Origin: DATJGR01 sp041739525
GTDB taxonomy: Bacteria; Pseudomonadota; Gammaproteobacteria; Pseudomonadales; Azotimanducaceae
Assembly: GCA_041739525.1 (NCBI GenBank)
Contig: JBGSNQ010000146.1
Span: 9,459-73,458, forward strand
Length of the DNA: 64,000 nt
Direction of reading: 5' to 3'
A program made the translations under genes and the position numbers. The notes beneath the pieces were generated by a model. It saw nothing but the letters and a program-made list of their open reading frames with translations, was not told the origin of the DNA and did not search any database. Below are positions 35,726 to 44,137 of this stretch, piece after piece (position 1 is the first letter of the stretch; the number at the start of each line of letters is the position of its first letter).

Positions 35726-36529
35726 GTGAAAGGCCGCACGATCGCGTTTCTGGAAAGTCGCCTCGCCGATCACGTCGGCGAGCTGATCGTGCGCCGCGGC
35801 GGTACTCCGGTTAGCGCTCCCGCATTGCGCGAGGAACCGGTAGCAGACATGGATGCGATCGCAAAGCTCGTCCGCGATTGGTCGCAACGCCCGCCCAAGC
35901 TCGTGATCTTCCAGACCGGCGTCGGTACACGCGCGCTGTTCGCTGCAACCGATGCATTGCAACTCACTGCCACACTCACCGCGTCGCTCGCCGCCACACT
36001 CGTTGCCGCACGCGGACCAAAACCCACCGGCGTGCTGCGGCAACGCGGCGTACGCATCGACTTCAGCGCCGCCGATCCGTTCACGACGGCGGAACTGCTC
36101 GATGCCATTGCAAATGTGCAACTCGCCAACGAGACGGTCGTGGTGCAACGTTACGGCGACGCCAATAAGCCCCTGAACGATGCGCTGCGGGAACGCGGCG
36201 CGACGGTCGTGGAAGTGCCGACGTACCGTTGGGCGTTACCCGATGATCTGCGGCCGCTGACGTCGCTGATGGACCGGCTCGACCGAGCGGAAGTCGACGC
36301 GGTGGTATTCACCAGCGCATCTCAGGTGCACAACCTGATGAGCGTCGCGGATCGAGAGAATCGCGCGCCGGCATTGCGCACCGCGCTGAACGCGACACGA
36401 ATCGTATCGATCGGCCCTGTGTGCAGCGCTGCGCTGGCAACCGCCGGAATCGACGTGACGCTCGAGGCGAGCCCGCCGAAACTCGGCCCGATGCTCGAGG
36501 CGCTGGACGCGCTGTTCGGCGCGCCGTAA
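35726..36529 (+). CDS. Uroporphyrinogen-III synthase (HemD) family protein
   Basis: The 267-residue, two-lobed protein of the HemD fold has GRTIAFLESRLADHVGELI at the start, FQTGVGTRALF in lobe one, VVEVPTYRWALP, and in lobe two VVFTSASQVHNLM and RIVSIGPVCSAALATAGI, the typical family ending. HemD closes the tetrapyrrole ring. No other haem gene is near, and this gene follows the Baeyer-Villiger-type monooxygenase by 21 bp inside a catabolic operon, so it may be a non-haem paralogue. The start is GTG at 35726. Confidence 0.85.
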   Translation: MKGRTIAFLESRLADHVGELIVRRGGTPVSAPALREEPVADMDAIAKLVRDWSQRPPKLVIFQTGVGTRALFAATDALQLTATLTASLAATLVAARGPKPTGVLRQRGVRIDFSAADPFTTAELLDAIANVQLANETVVVQRYGDANKPLNDALRERGATVVEVPTYRWALPDDLRPLTSLMDRLDRAEVDAVVFTSASQVHNLMSVADRENRAPALRTALNATRIVSIGPVCSAALATAGIDVTLEASPPKLGPMLEALDALFGAP

Positions 36530-36547
36530 CGCGCTCCGACGAGTTCG

Positions 36548-36949
36548 CTAGGCGAATCCGACCAACGGCGCGAACACGAGCACGGTGCCAACAATCCCAA
36601 CGCCCCATGCAAGCGGCCTAATCCACGGCACACCCATGAGATACAGCAGTGCGTGGGCGACGCGTGCATAGAAGAATAACTGCGCGCCGAGCACGGTCCA
36701 CGGATTGCTGATATGCGCCACCGCCGCCACCAGCACCAGCGGTGCAAACAATGCGAGCCCTTCGCGGTGGTTATCCACGATTCGCTTGGTGCGCGCCTGG
36801 AACGGTTGCGGGTCCGGAAGGTTGTCGCGCGAACCCGCCATCTGCGGCAGCCCTTGCGCCAGAACGCCGGATAGCGCCTGAACCAGTATCAATAGAAAGA
36901 GCAAAGCCACTGAATACACCAGCATCGTCAACTCGATCGTCATCCCCAT
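36548..36949 (-). CDS. MAPEG-family membrane protein
   Basis: The 133-residue protein with four hydrophobic segments carries the MAPEG-family core: RTKRIVDNHREGLALFAPLVL near residues 53-73, and QLFFYARVAHALLYLMGVPW near 89-108. Relatives include glutathione-dependent membrane transferases and many bacterial members of unknown function. The start may be residue 1 or 3 (MGMTIEL). It lies 42 bp downstream of the Rieske oxygenase gene on the same strand and ends 18 bp from the convergent HemD-like gene. Confidence 0.85.
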   Translation of the reverse strand: MGMTIELTMLVYSVALLFLLILVQALSGVLAQGLPQMAGSRDNLPDPQPFQARTKRIVDNHREGLALFAPLVLVAAVAHISNPWTVLGAQLFFYARVAHALLYLMGVPWIRPLAWGVGIVGTVLVFAPLVGFA

Positions 36950-36991
36950 CTCCCCCGATTGGTCTCAACCAGACATGTACCCGAAGCGCAT

Positions 36992-38059
36992 TCATGAAGT
37001 GAAACACCGTTGCAGGAAGCGATGAAAATGCCAGATACCGCCTTCGAGGTGACTGAGCGGTCCGCTGGTGTACAACGGGCTGCGATAACCGCGCTGCACA
37101 CCATCGCACACGGGAATGTCTTCGAGATGGACGATGCGGATCTGCTCGACGTAGCGCGCAACGAGTTCCGGCTGCGCCGCCTGCTCCGGCGACAACAACA
37201 CGTGAATCCGCAGCAGAAAACGATCGTGTTCGATCCGGTCGAACTGGTACCACACTGCCCACGGCGTTTTGCTCTCGGTTACCGCGATCAGGGTGAGCGG
37301 AAAAATACAGGCGACCACGAATGAATCGGCGCCTTCCACCGGCGGGTTTTCGAGAATGGAGAACACACCCTCGTCATCCGTTGCGTACGTGCCGAAAGCC
37401 GGATTGAACAGCTGCAGCGAATCCGCGTGCGGCCCGATGTGGTGATACGACTCCATGAAATTCTCGACCATGATCTTCCAGTTCCACGGCGAGTCGAACT
37501 CGAGCGTGGCGGCGGTGACCAGATCTTCTACGTGCGCATGGCGGATACGTGCATGCAGGCCTTCGAGCGCGGGCGCCAACGGCTCGGCAGTGCCGGAGAG
37601 ATTTGCGAACACCCAGCCGCCCCACTCCTCGTGAGCGACGTGCGGCAGATTGCACTTCGACGCGTCGAACGTGGCCGAACGGTCCATCGCCGGCGCAAAC
37701 AGGAAGCGACCGTCGAGCCCATAACGCCACAGGTGATACGGGCAGCTGAAATCCTTGCGGTTGCCGTCACCTTCTACCACCGGCATGCCGCGGTGCCTGC
37801 ACACACGCGACAGCACATTCAATGCACCCGTTGCGTCGCGCGAGACGACCAGCGGCACACCCAGCAGGTCGACGCTGTGGAAGTCGCCCACCCTGGCAAC
37901 GCTGCTGGTGCGCGCTACCGGCAACCAGCCGGCTTGCAGTACATGACGCACCTCGGCCTCGTGTACACCGGCGTCGATGTAGACGTCGCGAGGCAACCCC
38001 GCCGCGGCGGCGCGGTTGTAGCTGACACCACCGTAAAGCTGCCGAACCCGATCGATCAC
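36992..38059 (-). CDS. Rieske non-haem iron oxygenase, single-subunit type
   Basis: The 355-residue terminal oxygenase has a Rieske cluster from CRHRG (Cys87, His89) and CPYHLW (Cys106, His109). The mononuclear iron site is in ENFMESYHHIGPH (His206/207 and His211). The start is GTG 38059 (VIDRVRQLYGG), with GGGAG 8 nt upstream; the longer frame upstream is low-complexity Arg-rich sequence. The sequence resembles choline/carnitine- and aromatic-acid-type Rieske enzymes that act without a beta subunit. It needs an external reductase. It diverges from the SDR gene at 38282. Confidence 0.88.
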   Translation of the reverse strand: MIDRVRQLYGGVSYNRAAAAGLPRDVYIDAGVHEAEVRHVLQAGWLPVARTSSVARVGDFHSVDLLGVPLVVSRDATGALNVLSRVCRHRGMPVVEGDGNRKDFSCPYHLWRYGLDGRFLFAPAMDRSATFDASKCNLPHVAHEEWGGWVFANLSGTAEPLAPALEGLHARIRHAHVEDLVTAATLEFDSPWNWKIMVENFMESYHHIGPHADSLQLFNPAFGTYATDDEGVFSILENPPVEGADSFVVACIFPLTLIAVTESKTPWAVWYQFDRIEHDRFLLRIHVLLSPEQAAQPELVARYVEQIRIVHLEDIPVCDGVQRGYRSPLYTSGPLSHLEGGIWHFHRFLQRCFTS

Positions 38060-38281
38060 TGCTATCTCCCGTTTGACCGCGGCATCACGCCCGATTCCAT
38101 CAGCGCGGTCAACTGCCGGGGTTGATCCACTACCACCGGCAGATCGCTGCTGCGATCGACAGACCTGCTGACTGCGGCTTAGCTCGCGAACTCGCCGCGA
38201 TTGCGGTCTTTCTGGTCGCGGAGCGTGCCGGCGCCTACCATCACCGTTCGAAATCGACCAATTCAAAACGGGAGCGTTCAT

Positions 38282-39229
38282 ATGGCAACTTCATTCGGTG
38301 CCGAATCCACAACGGAAGACGTGCTCAGCGGCGTAAACCTCAAAGGCAAACGCATTCTGGTGACCGGCGCATCGGCCGGTCTCGGCGTCGAGACGGCGCG
38401 TGCGCTCGCCGCACACGGTGCGCTCGTAGTCGGCGCTGCACGTGACCTCGAGAAAGCGAAAGGTGCGACTGCAGGTGTACGCACCGCGGCCGCCAACGGC
38501 GGCGGTCTGGAACTCGTGCAAGTGGACCTCGCGTCGCTCGCAAGCGTGCGCAAGTGCGCGGATGCGCTCGTCGCGGCCGGCAAGCAGTTCGACGTGATCA
38601 TCGCCAACGCCGGTGTCATGGCGTGCCCGAAGGGTAAGACGACGGACGGATTCGAAACTCAATTCGGCACGAACCACCTCGGCCACTTCGTCTTCGTCAA
38701 CAAGCTGGTGCCGCTGCTGAAACCAGGCGCGCGGATCATCAACCTCTCGTCGGCCGGGCATCGCTTCGCCGACGTCGACCTCGACGATCCGAACTTCGAG
38801 CGCACCGAATATCAGCCGTTCGTCTCTTACGGACGTTCGAAGACCGCGAACATCCTGTTCTCGGTCGGCTTGGATCGGCGTTTGAAGAACCGCGACATCC
38901 GGTCCGCGGCCGTACATCCGGGCGGCATTCAAACCGAGCTCGGTCGCCATCTCACGCCGGAACTCATCGCGCAGATCATGCCGGCCGGTCCTGCGTCGTT
39001 TAAGTTCAAGACGATCCCGCAGGGCTCGGCCACTTCCGTGTGGAGCGCAGTCGTCGCACCGGCGAGCGCAGTGGGCGGGCAATACTGCGAGGACTGCCAC
39101 GTTGCGGAAGTCACCAACGACCCGGCATCGCGACAGGGCGTGCGCAGTTACGCGCTGGATCCCGCGCGGGCCGACGCCCTTTGGGCAAAGAGCGAACAGA
39201 TGGTCGGGGAACGTTTCAACTTCGGCTGA
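38282..39229 (+). CDS. Short-chain dehydrogenase/reductase (retinol-dehydrogenase-like)
   Basis: The 315-residue SDR has the cofactor motif TGASAGLG, the NAG motif (IIANAGVM), LSSAGHR with the catalytic serine, and the YGRSK catalytic pair. The sequence TQFGTNHLGHFVFVNKL is typical of the retinol-dehydrogenase/WW-domain-oxidoreductase-like branch, which often acts on larger hydrophobic alcohols. I start at ATG 38282 because GGGAG lies just upstream. It ends 3 bp before the convergent end of the amidohydrolase gene. Confidence 0.88.
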   Translation: MATSFGAESTTEDVLSGVNLKGKRILVTGASAGLGVETARALAAHGALVVGAARDLEKAKGATAGVRTAAANGGGLELVQVDLASLASVRKCADALVAAGKQFDVIIANAGVMACPKGKTTDGFETQFGTNHLGHFVFVNKLVPLLKPGARIINLSSAGHRFADVDLDDPNFERTEYQPFVSYGRSKTANILFSVGLDRRLKNRDIRSAAVHPGGIQTELGRHLTPELIAQIMPAGPASFKFKTIPQGSATSVWSAVVAPASAVGGQYCEDCHVAEVTNDPASRQGVRSYALDPARADALWAKSEQMVGERFNFG

Positions 39230-39232
39230 GGC

Positions 39233-40219
39233 TCAAGCAATACCGAGAAACCGCTTCGCTGTTCCGTTGTACAGCGAAGCGGCTTCGGCGGGTTCGGCGT
39301 TCGCAAGGAAATCGTGCAAGCCGGTTTCCATGATCGCGTACGGATAGTCGGTTCCGCCGAATATCTGGCCGGGCGCGAAATCCCGCAGCAGATGCCGCAG
39401 GTAACCGGGTTCGTACACGAGGCTGTCGTAGAAAAAGCGTTCTGCGTAGTACTTCGGCGGTTGCGGCATCGCGCCGCCGAAACCTCGCGTCACGTTCCAA
39501 CCCTGCGTAAGCCGATGCGTCAGCGGCACGATCGCGCCGCCGCCGTGGCTGAAGCCGATGCGAAGCTTCGGATGTCGATCGGGTACACCGGCGCGCATCA
39601 ATGAAATCGCGGTGAGCGCGGTGTCGAGCGGAAACGCGGCGAATGGAACCAGATCGGGAAACGCCTGCAATCTGTCGGCGCCGATCGGATGCAGTGCGTG
39701 CACGAACAATGCGAGCTCGAGCCGTTCCGCCTCTGCATAGAATTCGTCGAAGCGCGCGTCTCCCAACACGATCCCGTTGACGTTGCTGCCGATTTCCACG
39801 CCGCTGAACCCGTCGCGCTTCAAGCGCGCGAGTTCGCCTGCCGCAAGCGCGGGATCCTGCAGCGGCACGATACCTAACCCGGTGAAACGCTTCGGCGCTG
39901 CGCTCACCATCGTCGCAATCGTGTGGTTCATCCAGCGCGCCATTTCCAGGCCGTCAGATGGCGTGAACCAGTACGACAGCAGTTCCGGCATCGGCGACAA
40001 CGCCTGCATCGCGACCCGATCGCGATCCATGTCTTCGATACGCCGCGTCACGTCCCACGACCGTGAATCGATCTCCCGGAATGGTATGTCGGCAATCATC
40101 ACCGTTGCGTCGCGCGCGTTCTTCGCATGCATGCACGGCCAGCGTGAATTGGTCGCCGGCGACGGATTCTGGGGAAATCGCACCGGCACGATGTGCGAAT
40201 GAACGTCGATCAGGTCCAC
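39233..40219 (-). CDS. Amidohydrolase family protein (ACMSD-like decarboxylase/hydrolase)
   Basis: The 328-residue TIM-barrel metalloenzyme has HxH at residues 7-9 (DVHSHIV), a conserved LFVHALHP segment, the GFSHGGGAI histidine, and the metal aspartate in FGGTDYPY. This is the pattern of the amidohydrolase-2 subfamily, which includes aminocarboxymuconate-semialdehyde decarboxylase and gamma-resorcylate decarboxylase. It is the last gene of the ring-hydroxylating dioxygenase operon, so decarboxylation or hydrolysis of a ring-cleavage product is likely (inference). Confidence 0.88.
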   Translation of the reverse strand: MDLIDVHSHIVPVRFPQNPSPATNSRWPCMHAKNARDATVMIADIPFREIDSRSWDVTRRIEDMDRDRVAMQALSPMPELLSYWFTPSDGLEMARWMNHTIATMVSAAPKRFTGLGIVPLQDPALAAGELARLKRDGFSGVEIGSNVNGIVLGDARFDEFYAEAERLELALFVHALHPIGADRLQAFPDLVPFAAFPLDTALTAISLMRAGVPDRHPKLRIGFSHGGGAIVPLTHRLTQGWNVTRGFGGAMPQPPKYYAERFFYDSLVYEPGYLRHLLRDFAPGQIFGGTDYPYAIMETGLHDFLANAEPAEAASLYNGTAKRFLGIA

Positions 40220-40223
40220 GCCG

Positions 40224-40538
40224 CTACGCCTTCGGTACGTGTACGACGAGACCGTTCAACTCGTCGCGCACTTTGATCTGGCAGCCGAGACGGCTGAACT
40301 GCGTCGGGTCGTCGGCGAACTCGAGCATGTCGCGTTCCGACGGCTGCTGCGGTGCCAGGCGGTCGAACCATTCGGCGTCGACGTATACGTGGCACGTGGC
40401 GCAACTCATCACACCGCCACATTCACCAACGATGCCGGGTATGCCGTTGCTGAGCGCAAGCTGCATCAAACTGATGCCATTGGGGGCATCAATGCGGCGC
40501 GCGTTTCCATCGACGATGTAGGTGATCGTCGGCATCAC
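40224..40538 (-). CDS. [2Fe-2S] ferredoxin, adrenodoxin/putidaredoxin type
   Basis: The 104-residue electron carrier has cluster ligands Cys40, Cys46 and Cys49 in GECGGVMSCATCHVY and Cys86 in RLGCQI, the C-x5-C-x2-C spacing of adrenodoxin-type ferredoxins. It would feed electrons to the ring-hydroxylating dioxygenase encoded upstream. Its ATG overlaps the stop of the SDR gene by 4 bp. No NAD(P)H-dependent ferredoxin reductase is in the window. Confidence 0.93.
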   Translation of the reverse strand: MMPTITYIVDGNARRIDAPNGISLMQLALSNGIPGIVGECGGVMSCATCHVYVDAEWFDRLAPQQPSERDMLEFADDPTQFSRLGCQIKVRDELNGLVVHVPKA

Positions 40539-41281
40539 AGCATCGTGCTGCCGCCGTTGACGCTGATCACCTGCCCGGTCACGAACGACGCTTCGGAGCT
40601 TGCGAGATACGCCACCATCGAGGCGACCTCTTCCATTTCACCGGGACGCCCCATGGGAATGACGTCGGTGAACTTCTCGATCAGTGCGTTACCCGTACCC
40701 ATGAGCTTCTTCACCGGCGGCGTTGCAACCATACACGGCGCAACGGTGTTTACGGTGATGCCCTGCTTCGCGAATTCACGCGCAAGGCCGGTCGTCAGAC
40801 CGTGCACCCCGCCCTTCGCCGCGTTATAGGCCGCGTGATCCCACAGACCGTTGCGCACCGAGTCGGCGCCGATGTTGACGATGCGCCCGCGGCCCTGCTG
40901 CAGCATCACCGGCAACACCGCATGACAACACCACAACGTGGTCCACAGGTTGCGGTTCATCGTCTGATGCAGTGTTTCCGCGGTGTGTTCGAGGAACGGC
41001 CGTATCACGCCGCCGCCGGCATTGTTCACCAGCACATCGATCGCGCCGAAATGCTGTTTCGTCTTGCCGACCATGTCGCGTACGACGGCTTCGACCGACA
41101 GATCACCGACATGTCCGATCGTGTCGCCGCCGAGTTCGCGCACCATCGCATCGACGTTGGCCTGCACGACGTCCGCCACCATCAGTTTCATGCCGTCGGC
41201 ATGCAGCCGCTTCGCGATGACGCCGCCGATGCCGCTGCCCGCGCCGGTGACGATGCCGATCTTGCCGCTGAGGCTGCTCAT
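40535..41281 (-). CDS. Short-chain dehydrogenase, probable cis-dihydrodiol dehydrogenase
   Basis: The 248-residue classical SDR has TGAGSGIG (residues 12-19), VLVNNAGGG, the catalytic YNAAK and the FVTGQVISVNGGS ending. Sitting between the extradiol dioxygenase and ferredoxin genes, with 4-bp overlaps on both sides, it is well placed to rearomatise the cis-dihydrodiol made by the dioxygenase. That role is inferred from position. The start at 41281 is fixed by the ATGA overlap with the upstream gene. Confidence 0.88.
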   Translation of the reverse strand: MSSLSGKIGIVTGAGSGIGGVIAKRLHADGMKLMVADVVQANVDAMVRELGGDTIGHVGDLSVEAVVRDMVGKTKQHFGAIDVLVNNAGGGVIRPFLEHTAETLHQTMNRNLWTTLWCCHAVLPVMLQQGRGRIVNIGADSVRNGLWDHAAYNAAKGGVHGLTTGLAREFAKQGITVNTVAPCMVATPPVKKLMGTGNALIEKFTDVIPMGRPGEMEEVASMVAYLASSEASFVTGQVISVNGGSTML

Positions 41282-42183
41282 GATGCGAGTGGCTCGATGG
41301 CGCCTTTGGACGCGAAGCCCGGTTCCGGCACGGCGCCCCAGAAGTCGATCGACTTCAACCCTGGCGGCAGCAGCCGCGGCTGGCGCGGATTCGTTTCCGG
41401 GAACTCCTCCATGCCGAAGCTGTATTCGAGCGTGAGTCCGTCCGGATCGAGGAAGTAAAGGAACACCGATTCCGACGGTGGATGCCGGCCGGGGCCGAAC
41501 ACGATCGGCACCTGAGCCTTCTTCATCCGGTACATCGCGCGACCGATGTCGTCCATGTCGGTGACCATGAAGTTGACGTGATTCAGCCGGTTTTCTCCGG
41601 CATTGCCGAGCCCGAACGAGTGATGCAGCGGATTCGGAAAACAACGCATGAACGTGACCGTGCCCTCGATTCGATCAGACGCGCGGAAGTTCAGCTGTTC
41701 GAGGAAGAACTTCTCGGTCGCCTTGTGATCCTTCGCGAACAGCACCATGTGGCCGAGGCGCGCAATCTTCGCCACGCTCGGAACGAATTCGGACGCGGCT
41801 TTGCGCAACGAATGAAAGTACTCGAACGTCGCGCCGGTGTTCGGTTCGGTGATCCGGAACGCATCCGAAATTCCGAGCGCCTCGCATTCCACCGCGGCAA
41901 CCGGATGCGCCTCGATGTCGAGCGACTGCAGGTGGCCGCGAACCTTCGCAACGTCGTTGGCAGATTCCATTTCCCAACCGACGCGGCGCAACCCGACTGC
42001 ATCCGATTGATGCAGCACGACATCGTGATGGCGTTCGCTGCAGCGGAACAGGCGCTCGCCGTTCAGCGCTTCGCCCGCAGGAGTGAGGCCGACGAAGTCG
42101 CGGTAGAAATCGCCGGAGCGCTCTACGTCGGAGACGTTCAGCGCCACATAGCCCAGGCGGCGGTATCGGAAATCCTGCGGCAT
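41278..42183 (-). CDS. Extradiol ring-cleavage dioxygenase, type I (VOC fold)
   Basis: The 301-residue, two-domain vicinal-oxygen-chelate enzyme has the Fe(II) triad intact: His145 (RLGHMVLF), His202 (NHVNFMV) and Glu253 (LTLEYSFG), at BphC-like spacing. A candidate acid-base histidine lies in PLHHSFGLG. It would cleave a catechol next to its hydroxyls, giving a yellow muconic-semialdehyde product. Its position after the ring-hydroxylating dioxygenase genes supports a meta-cleavage pathway. Confidence 0.92.
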   Translation of the reverse strand: MPQDFRYRRLGYVALNVSDVERSGDFYRDFVGLTPAGEALNGERLFRCSERHHDVVLHQSDAVGLRRVGWEMESANDVAKVRGHLQSLDIEAHPVAAVECEALGISDAFRITEPNTGATFEYFHSLRKAASEFVPSVAKIARLGHMVLFAKDHKATEKFFLEQLNFRASDRIEGTVTFMRCFPNPLHHSFGLGNAGENRLNHVNFMVTDMDDIGRAMYRMKKAQVPIVFGPGRHPPSESVFLYFLDPDGLTLEYSFGMEEFPETNPRQPRLLPPGLKSIDFWGAVPEPGFASKGAIEPLAS

Positions 42184-42192
42184 ATTGCCTCC

Positions 42193-42705
42193 TTAGATAA
42201 TGATACTGACCTTGCCCTGCGCGTTGATGTCGTCGGTGTCGATGAACGATGTCTTGCTGCGGATTCTGATTGCGCCGCCGTCGACGCACAGCTCGTACCG
42301 ATGGTGCCCGAGGTACGTCTCGGTCACACCGCGTTTGCTGCGATAGGTGACGAAGTTCGACGTCGCCATGAACGAGTCGTCAGCGCCGCCGAGAATGCGC
42401 ACGTTCGACACCATCCGGCGGCACCGCGAGTGCGGGAATTCGACGTGCGCGTTCTTCTTGCCGAGGCGCTTCACGCGCTCTGTAAGGCGGTGATAGTCGT
42501 CGGCAACGTAGAACAGCGTGGTCGCAGGATCGACGTCGTCGTTCGACCCTGCCGGCGGCACCAGATAGCGGGCGCCTGGCACGAATAGCGCGAGCCATTC
42601 CTCCAACCGCCATTCGTCGAGCAGCGCCGCTTCCAGATACAGGAAGTCCTCCAGTTCGGCGCGCGTCACCGTCAGTGCTTTCGCCTTTGGCGACGCGGCG
42701 CTCAC
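42193..42705 (-). CDS. Ring-hydroxylating dioxygenase, beta (small) subunit
   Basis: The 170-residue structural subunit has a cystatin-like fold, with recognisable EDFLYLEAALLDEWRLEEWL at the start, the ALFVPGARYLVPP segment and SNFVTYRSKRG. It stabilises the alpha3beta3 hexamer. GTG at 42705 forms a GTGA overlap with the stop of the alpha-subunit gene, giving the start MSAASPKAK; the longer frame upstream is antisense-like noise over the alpha gene. It ends 9 bp before the extradiol dioxygenase gene. Confidence 0.92.
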   Translation of the reverse strand: MSAASPKAKALTVTRAELEDFLYLEAALLDEWRLEEWLALFVPGARYLVPPAGSNDDVDPATTLFYVADDYHRLTERVKRLGKKNAHVEFPHSRCRRMVSNVRILGGADDSFMATSNFVTYRSKRGVTETYLGHHRYELCVDGGAIRIRSKTSFIDTDDINAQGKVSIII

Positions 42706-43985
42706 GATTGCGCGCTCGCCATACGTCGGTTCCACTCGCGCCAGAAGACGCGCATCTGGGCTTCGTCCTCGATGATCGGATTGGCCTCGTTCATCCCCTT
42801 CGAGATGTCGTTCCAGCCCGCCATCGCTGCGTTGTTGTAGCCGCGCTGGCACAGCGCGAGCGCTTCGCAATCGTCGGGCGTTGCAAAGCCGCCGGGGCCG
42901 AGAAACTCGAGATAGTTGTACAGTCGCCGCTCGCGCATCACCGGATCTTCGTCTTTCGGCGCCAGCGCCCACGCGCTGACGTTCTGCTGGCCGGGCGCCA
43001 CCGGAAAGAACGTCCGCACCGTTACTGCCATGATGTCGTTGATGACGAGGTTCGGGAAAATCAGCATGTTGCGGTTCTGAAAAGCGATGCGCTCCGCGCG
43101 CGCCTTGCCGAACCGTTTCTCCAGTCGCGCGCGAATCTCCGCCGTATCGGCGTCGCCCTTCTCACCCCATGCCTTCACCGGCTTGGCGACCGGACGCCCC
43201 CACGGGGCGCCGTACTCGATGACGGCATGGCCGTTGCCGAGATCGTTCGGCTTGTTCACCGTCGTCAGGTTTTCGCCGAGCTGGCCGCCGGACGCCATCA
43301 CGTAGTCGAAGTACGTCGCGTGCGTCGGCATGCCGTGGTAACCGTCGATGCTGTTCTCGCACAAGAGTTTCCAGTTCGCCGCGAAACCGTATTCCTGCAT
43401 GCCGCCGACGATTTCCATACCCACGTCGGATTGATCCATCACCAGGTCGATGAACTCCGTCGCACCGGCGAGATACGTCACCAGGTCCACTGCGTTGCGG
43501 TCGTAGTTGACGAAATAGAGACCTCGATACTGATCGAGCTGCGGTACCTGCACGAGGTTGTGCACACCGTCTACGTTGGAGCCTTCCGCGTAACGCTCGG
43601 TACCGGGACGATTGACGAGCTTGCCCTGCAGGTCGAACGCCCACGCGTGATAGAAGCAGCGGAACATCTTGTCGTTGCCGCTTTTCTCGCGGCACACCAT
43701 TGCGCCGCGATGCGGGCAGGTGTTGAAGAAGGCGCGCACGTGATCGTCCTTACCGCGCACTACGATGAGTTCGCGCCCCCCAACCGTTCTCGTTAGGAAG
43801 TCGCCTTTCGCCGCCACTTCGGATTCGTGGCCGACGTAGAGCCAGCAGGTATCGAAGATGAAGCGACGCTCGCGCTCGAGAATCGCCGGGTCGACGAATA
43901 CGCGGCGATTGACGCGGAACAACCCCCGCGCGCGGTCTTCGGAAATGTACGGCTCGATGACCGCTTCGGCTCTGACGGCGCTCAT
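42702..43985 (-). CDS. Ring-hydroxylating dioxygenase, alpha (large) subunit
   Basis: The 427-residue catalytic subunit has Rieske ligands Cys90 and His92 (CPHRG) and Cys110 and His113 (CFYHAW), with mononuclear iron ligands His217 and His222 in NSIDGYHGMPTH. Asp214 in the same stretch is the usual bridging residue. It is the first gene of a tightly coupled minus-strand operon: alpha, beta, extradiol dioxygenase, SDR, ferredoxin, amidohydrolase. The region upstream carries repeated GTCTGA half-sites in front of a divergent TetR gene. Confidence 0.94.
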   Translation of the reverse strand: MSAVRAEAVIEPYISEDRARGLFRVNRRVFVDPAILERERRFIFDTCWLYVGHESEVAAKGDFLTRTVGGRELIVVRGKDDHVRAFFNTCPHRGAMVCREKSGNDKMFRCFYHAWAFDLQGKLVNRPGTERYAEGSNVDGVHNLVQVPQLDQYRGLYFVNYDRNAVDLVTYLAGATEFIDLVMDQSDVGMEIVGGMQEYGFAANWKLLCENSIDGYHGMPTHATYFDYVMASGGQLGENLTTVNKPNDLGNGHAVIEYGAPWGRPVAKPVKAWGEKGDADTAEIRARLEKRFGKARAERIAFQNRNMLIFPNLVINDIMAVTVRTFFPVAPGQQNVSAWALAPKDEDPVMRERRLYNYLEFLGPGGFATPDDCEALALCQRGYNNAAMAGWNDISKGMNEANPIIEDEAQMRVFWREWNRRMASAQS

Positions 43986-44049
43986 TCCCGATCCCTTTAC
44001 ATACCGTGTAGACGCCTTGTAACATGCCTCTTCAATGCGTGTAAAGCTT

Positions 44050-44114
44050 GTCTGATCAATTGGTTTTCTATGATTTCGCTTCAGACCATTCGATCTGAGA
44101 CTTTTACCGTCTGA
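44050..44114. promoter_or_regulatory. Candidate TetR operator cluster (repeated GTCTGA half-sites)
   Basis: In the 152-bp gap between the divergent dioxygenase and TetR genes the half-site GTCTGA occurs at 44050-44055 and 44109-44114, its complement TCAGAC at 44081-44086, and a one-mismatch copy, ATCTGA, at 44093-44098. The middle two form an inverted pair centred at 44089/44090. This is a plausible multi-site operator for the adjacent TetR protein; binding is inferred. Confidence 0.45.
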
Positions 44115-44137
44115 CTACCCTGTTTTAAAGGAAGCCC

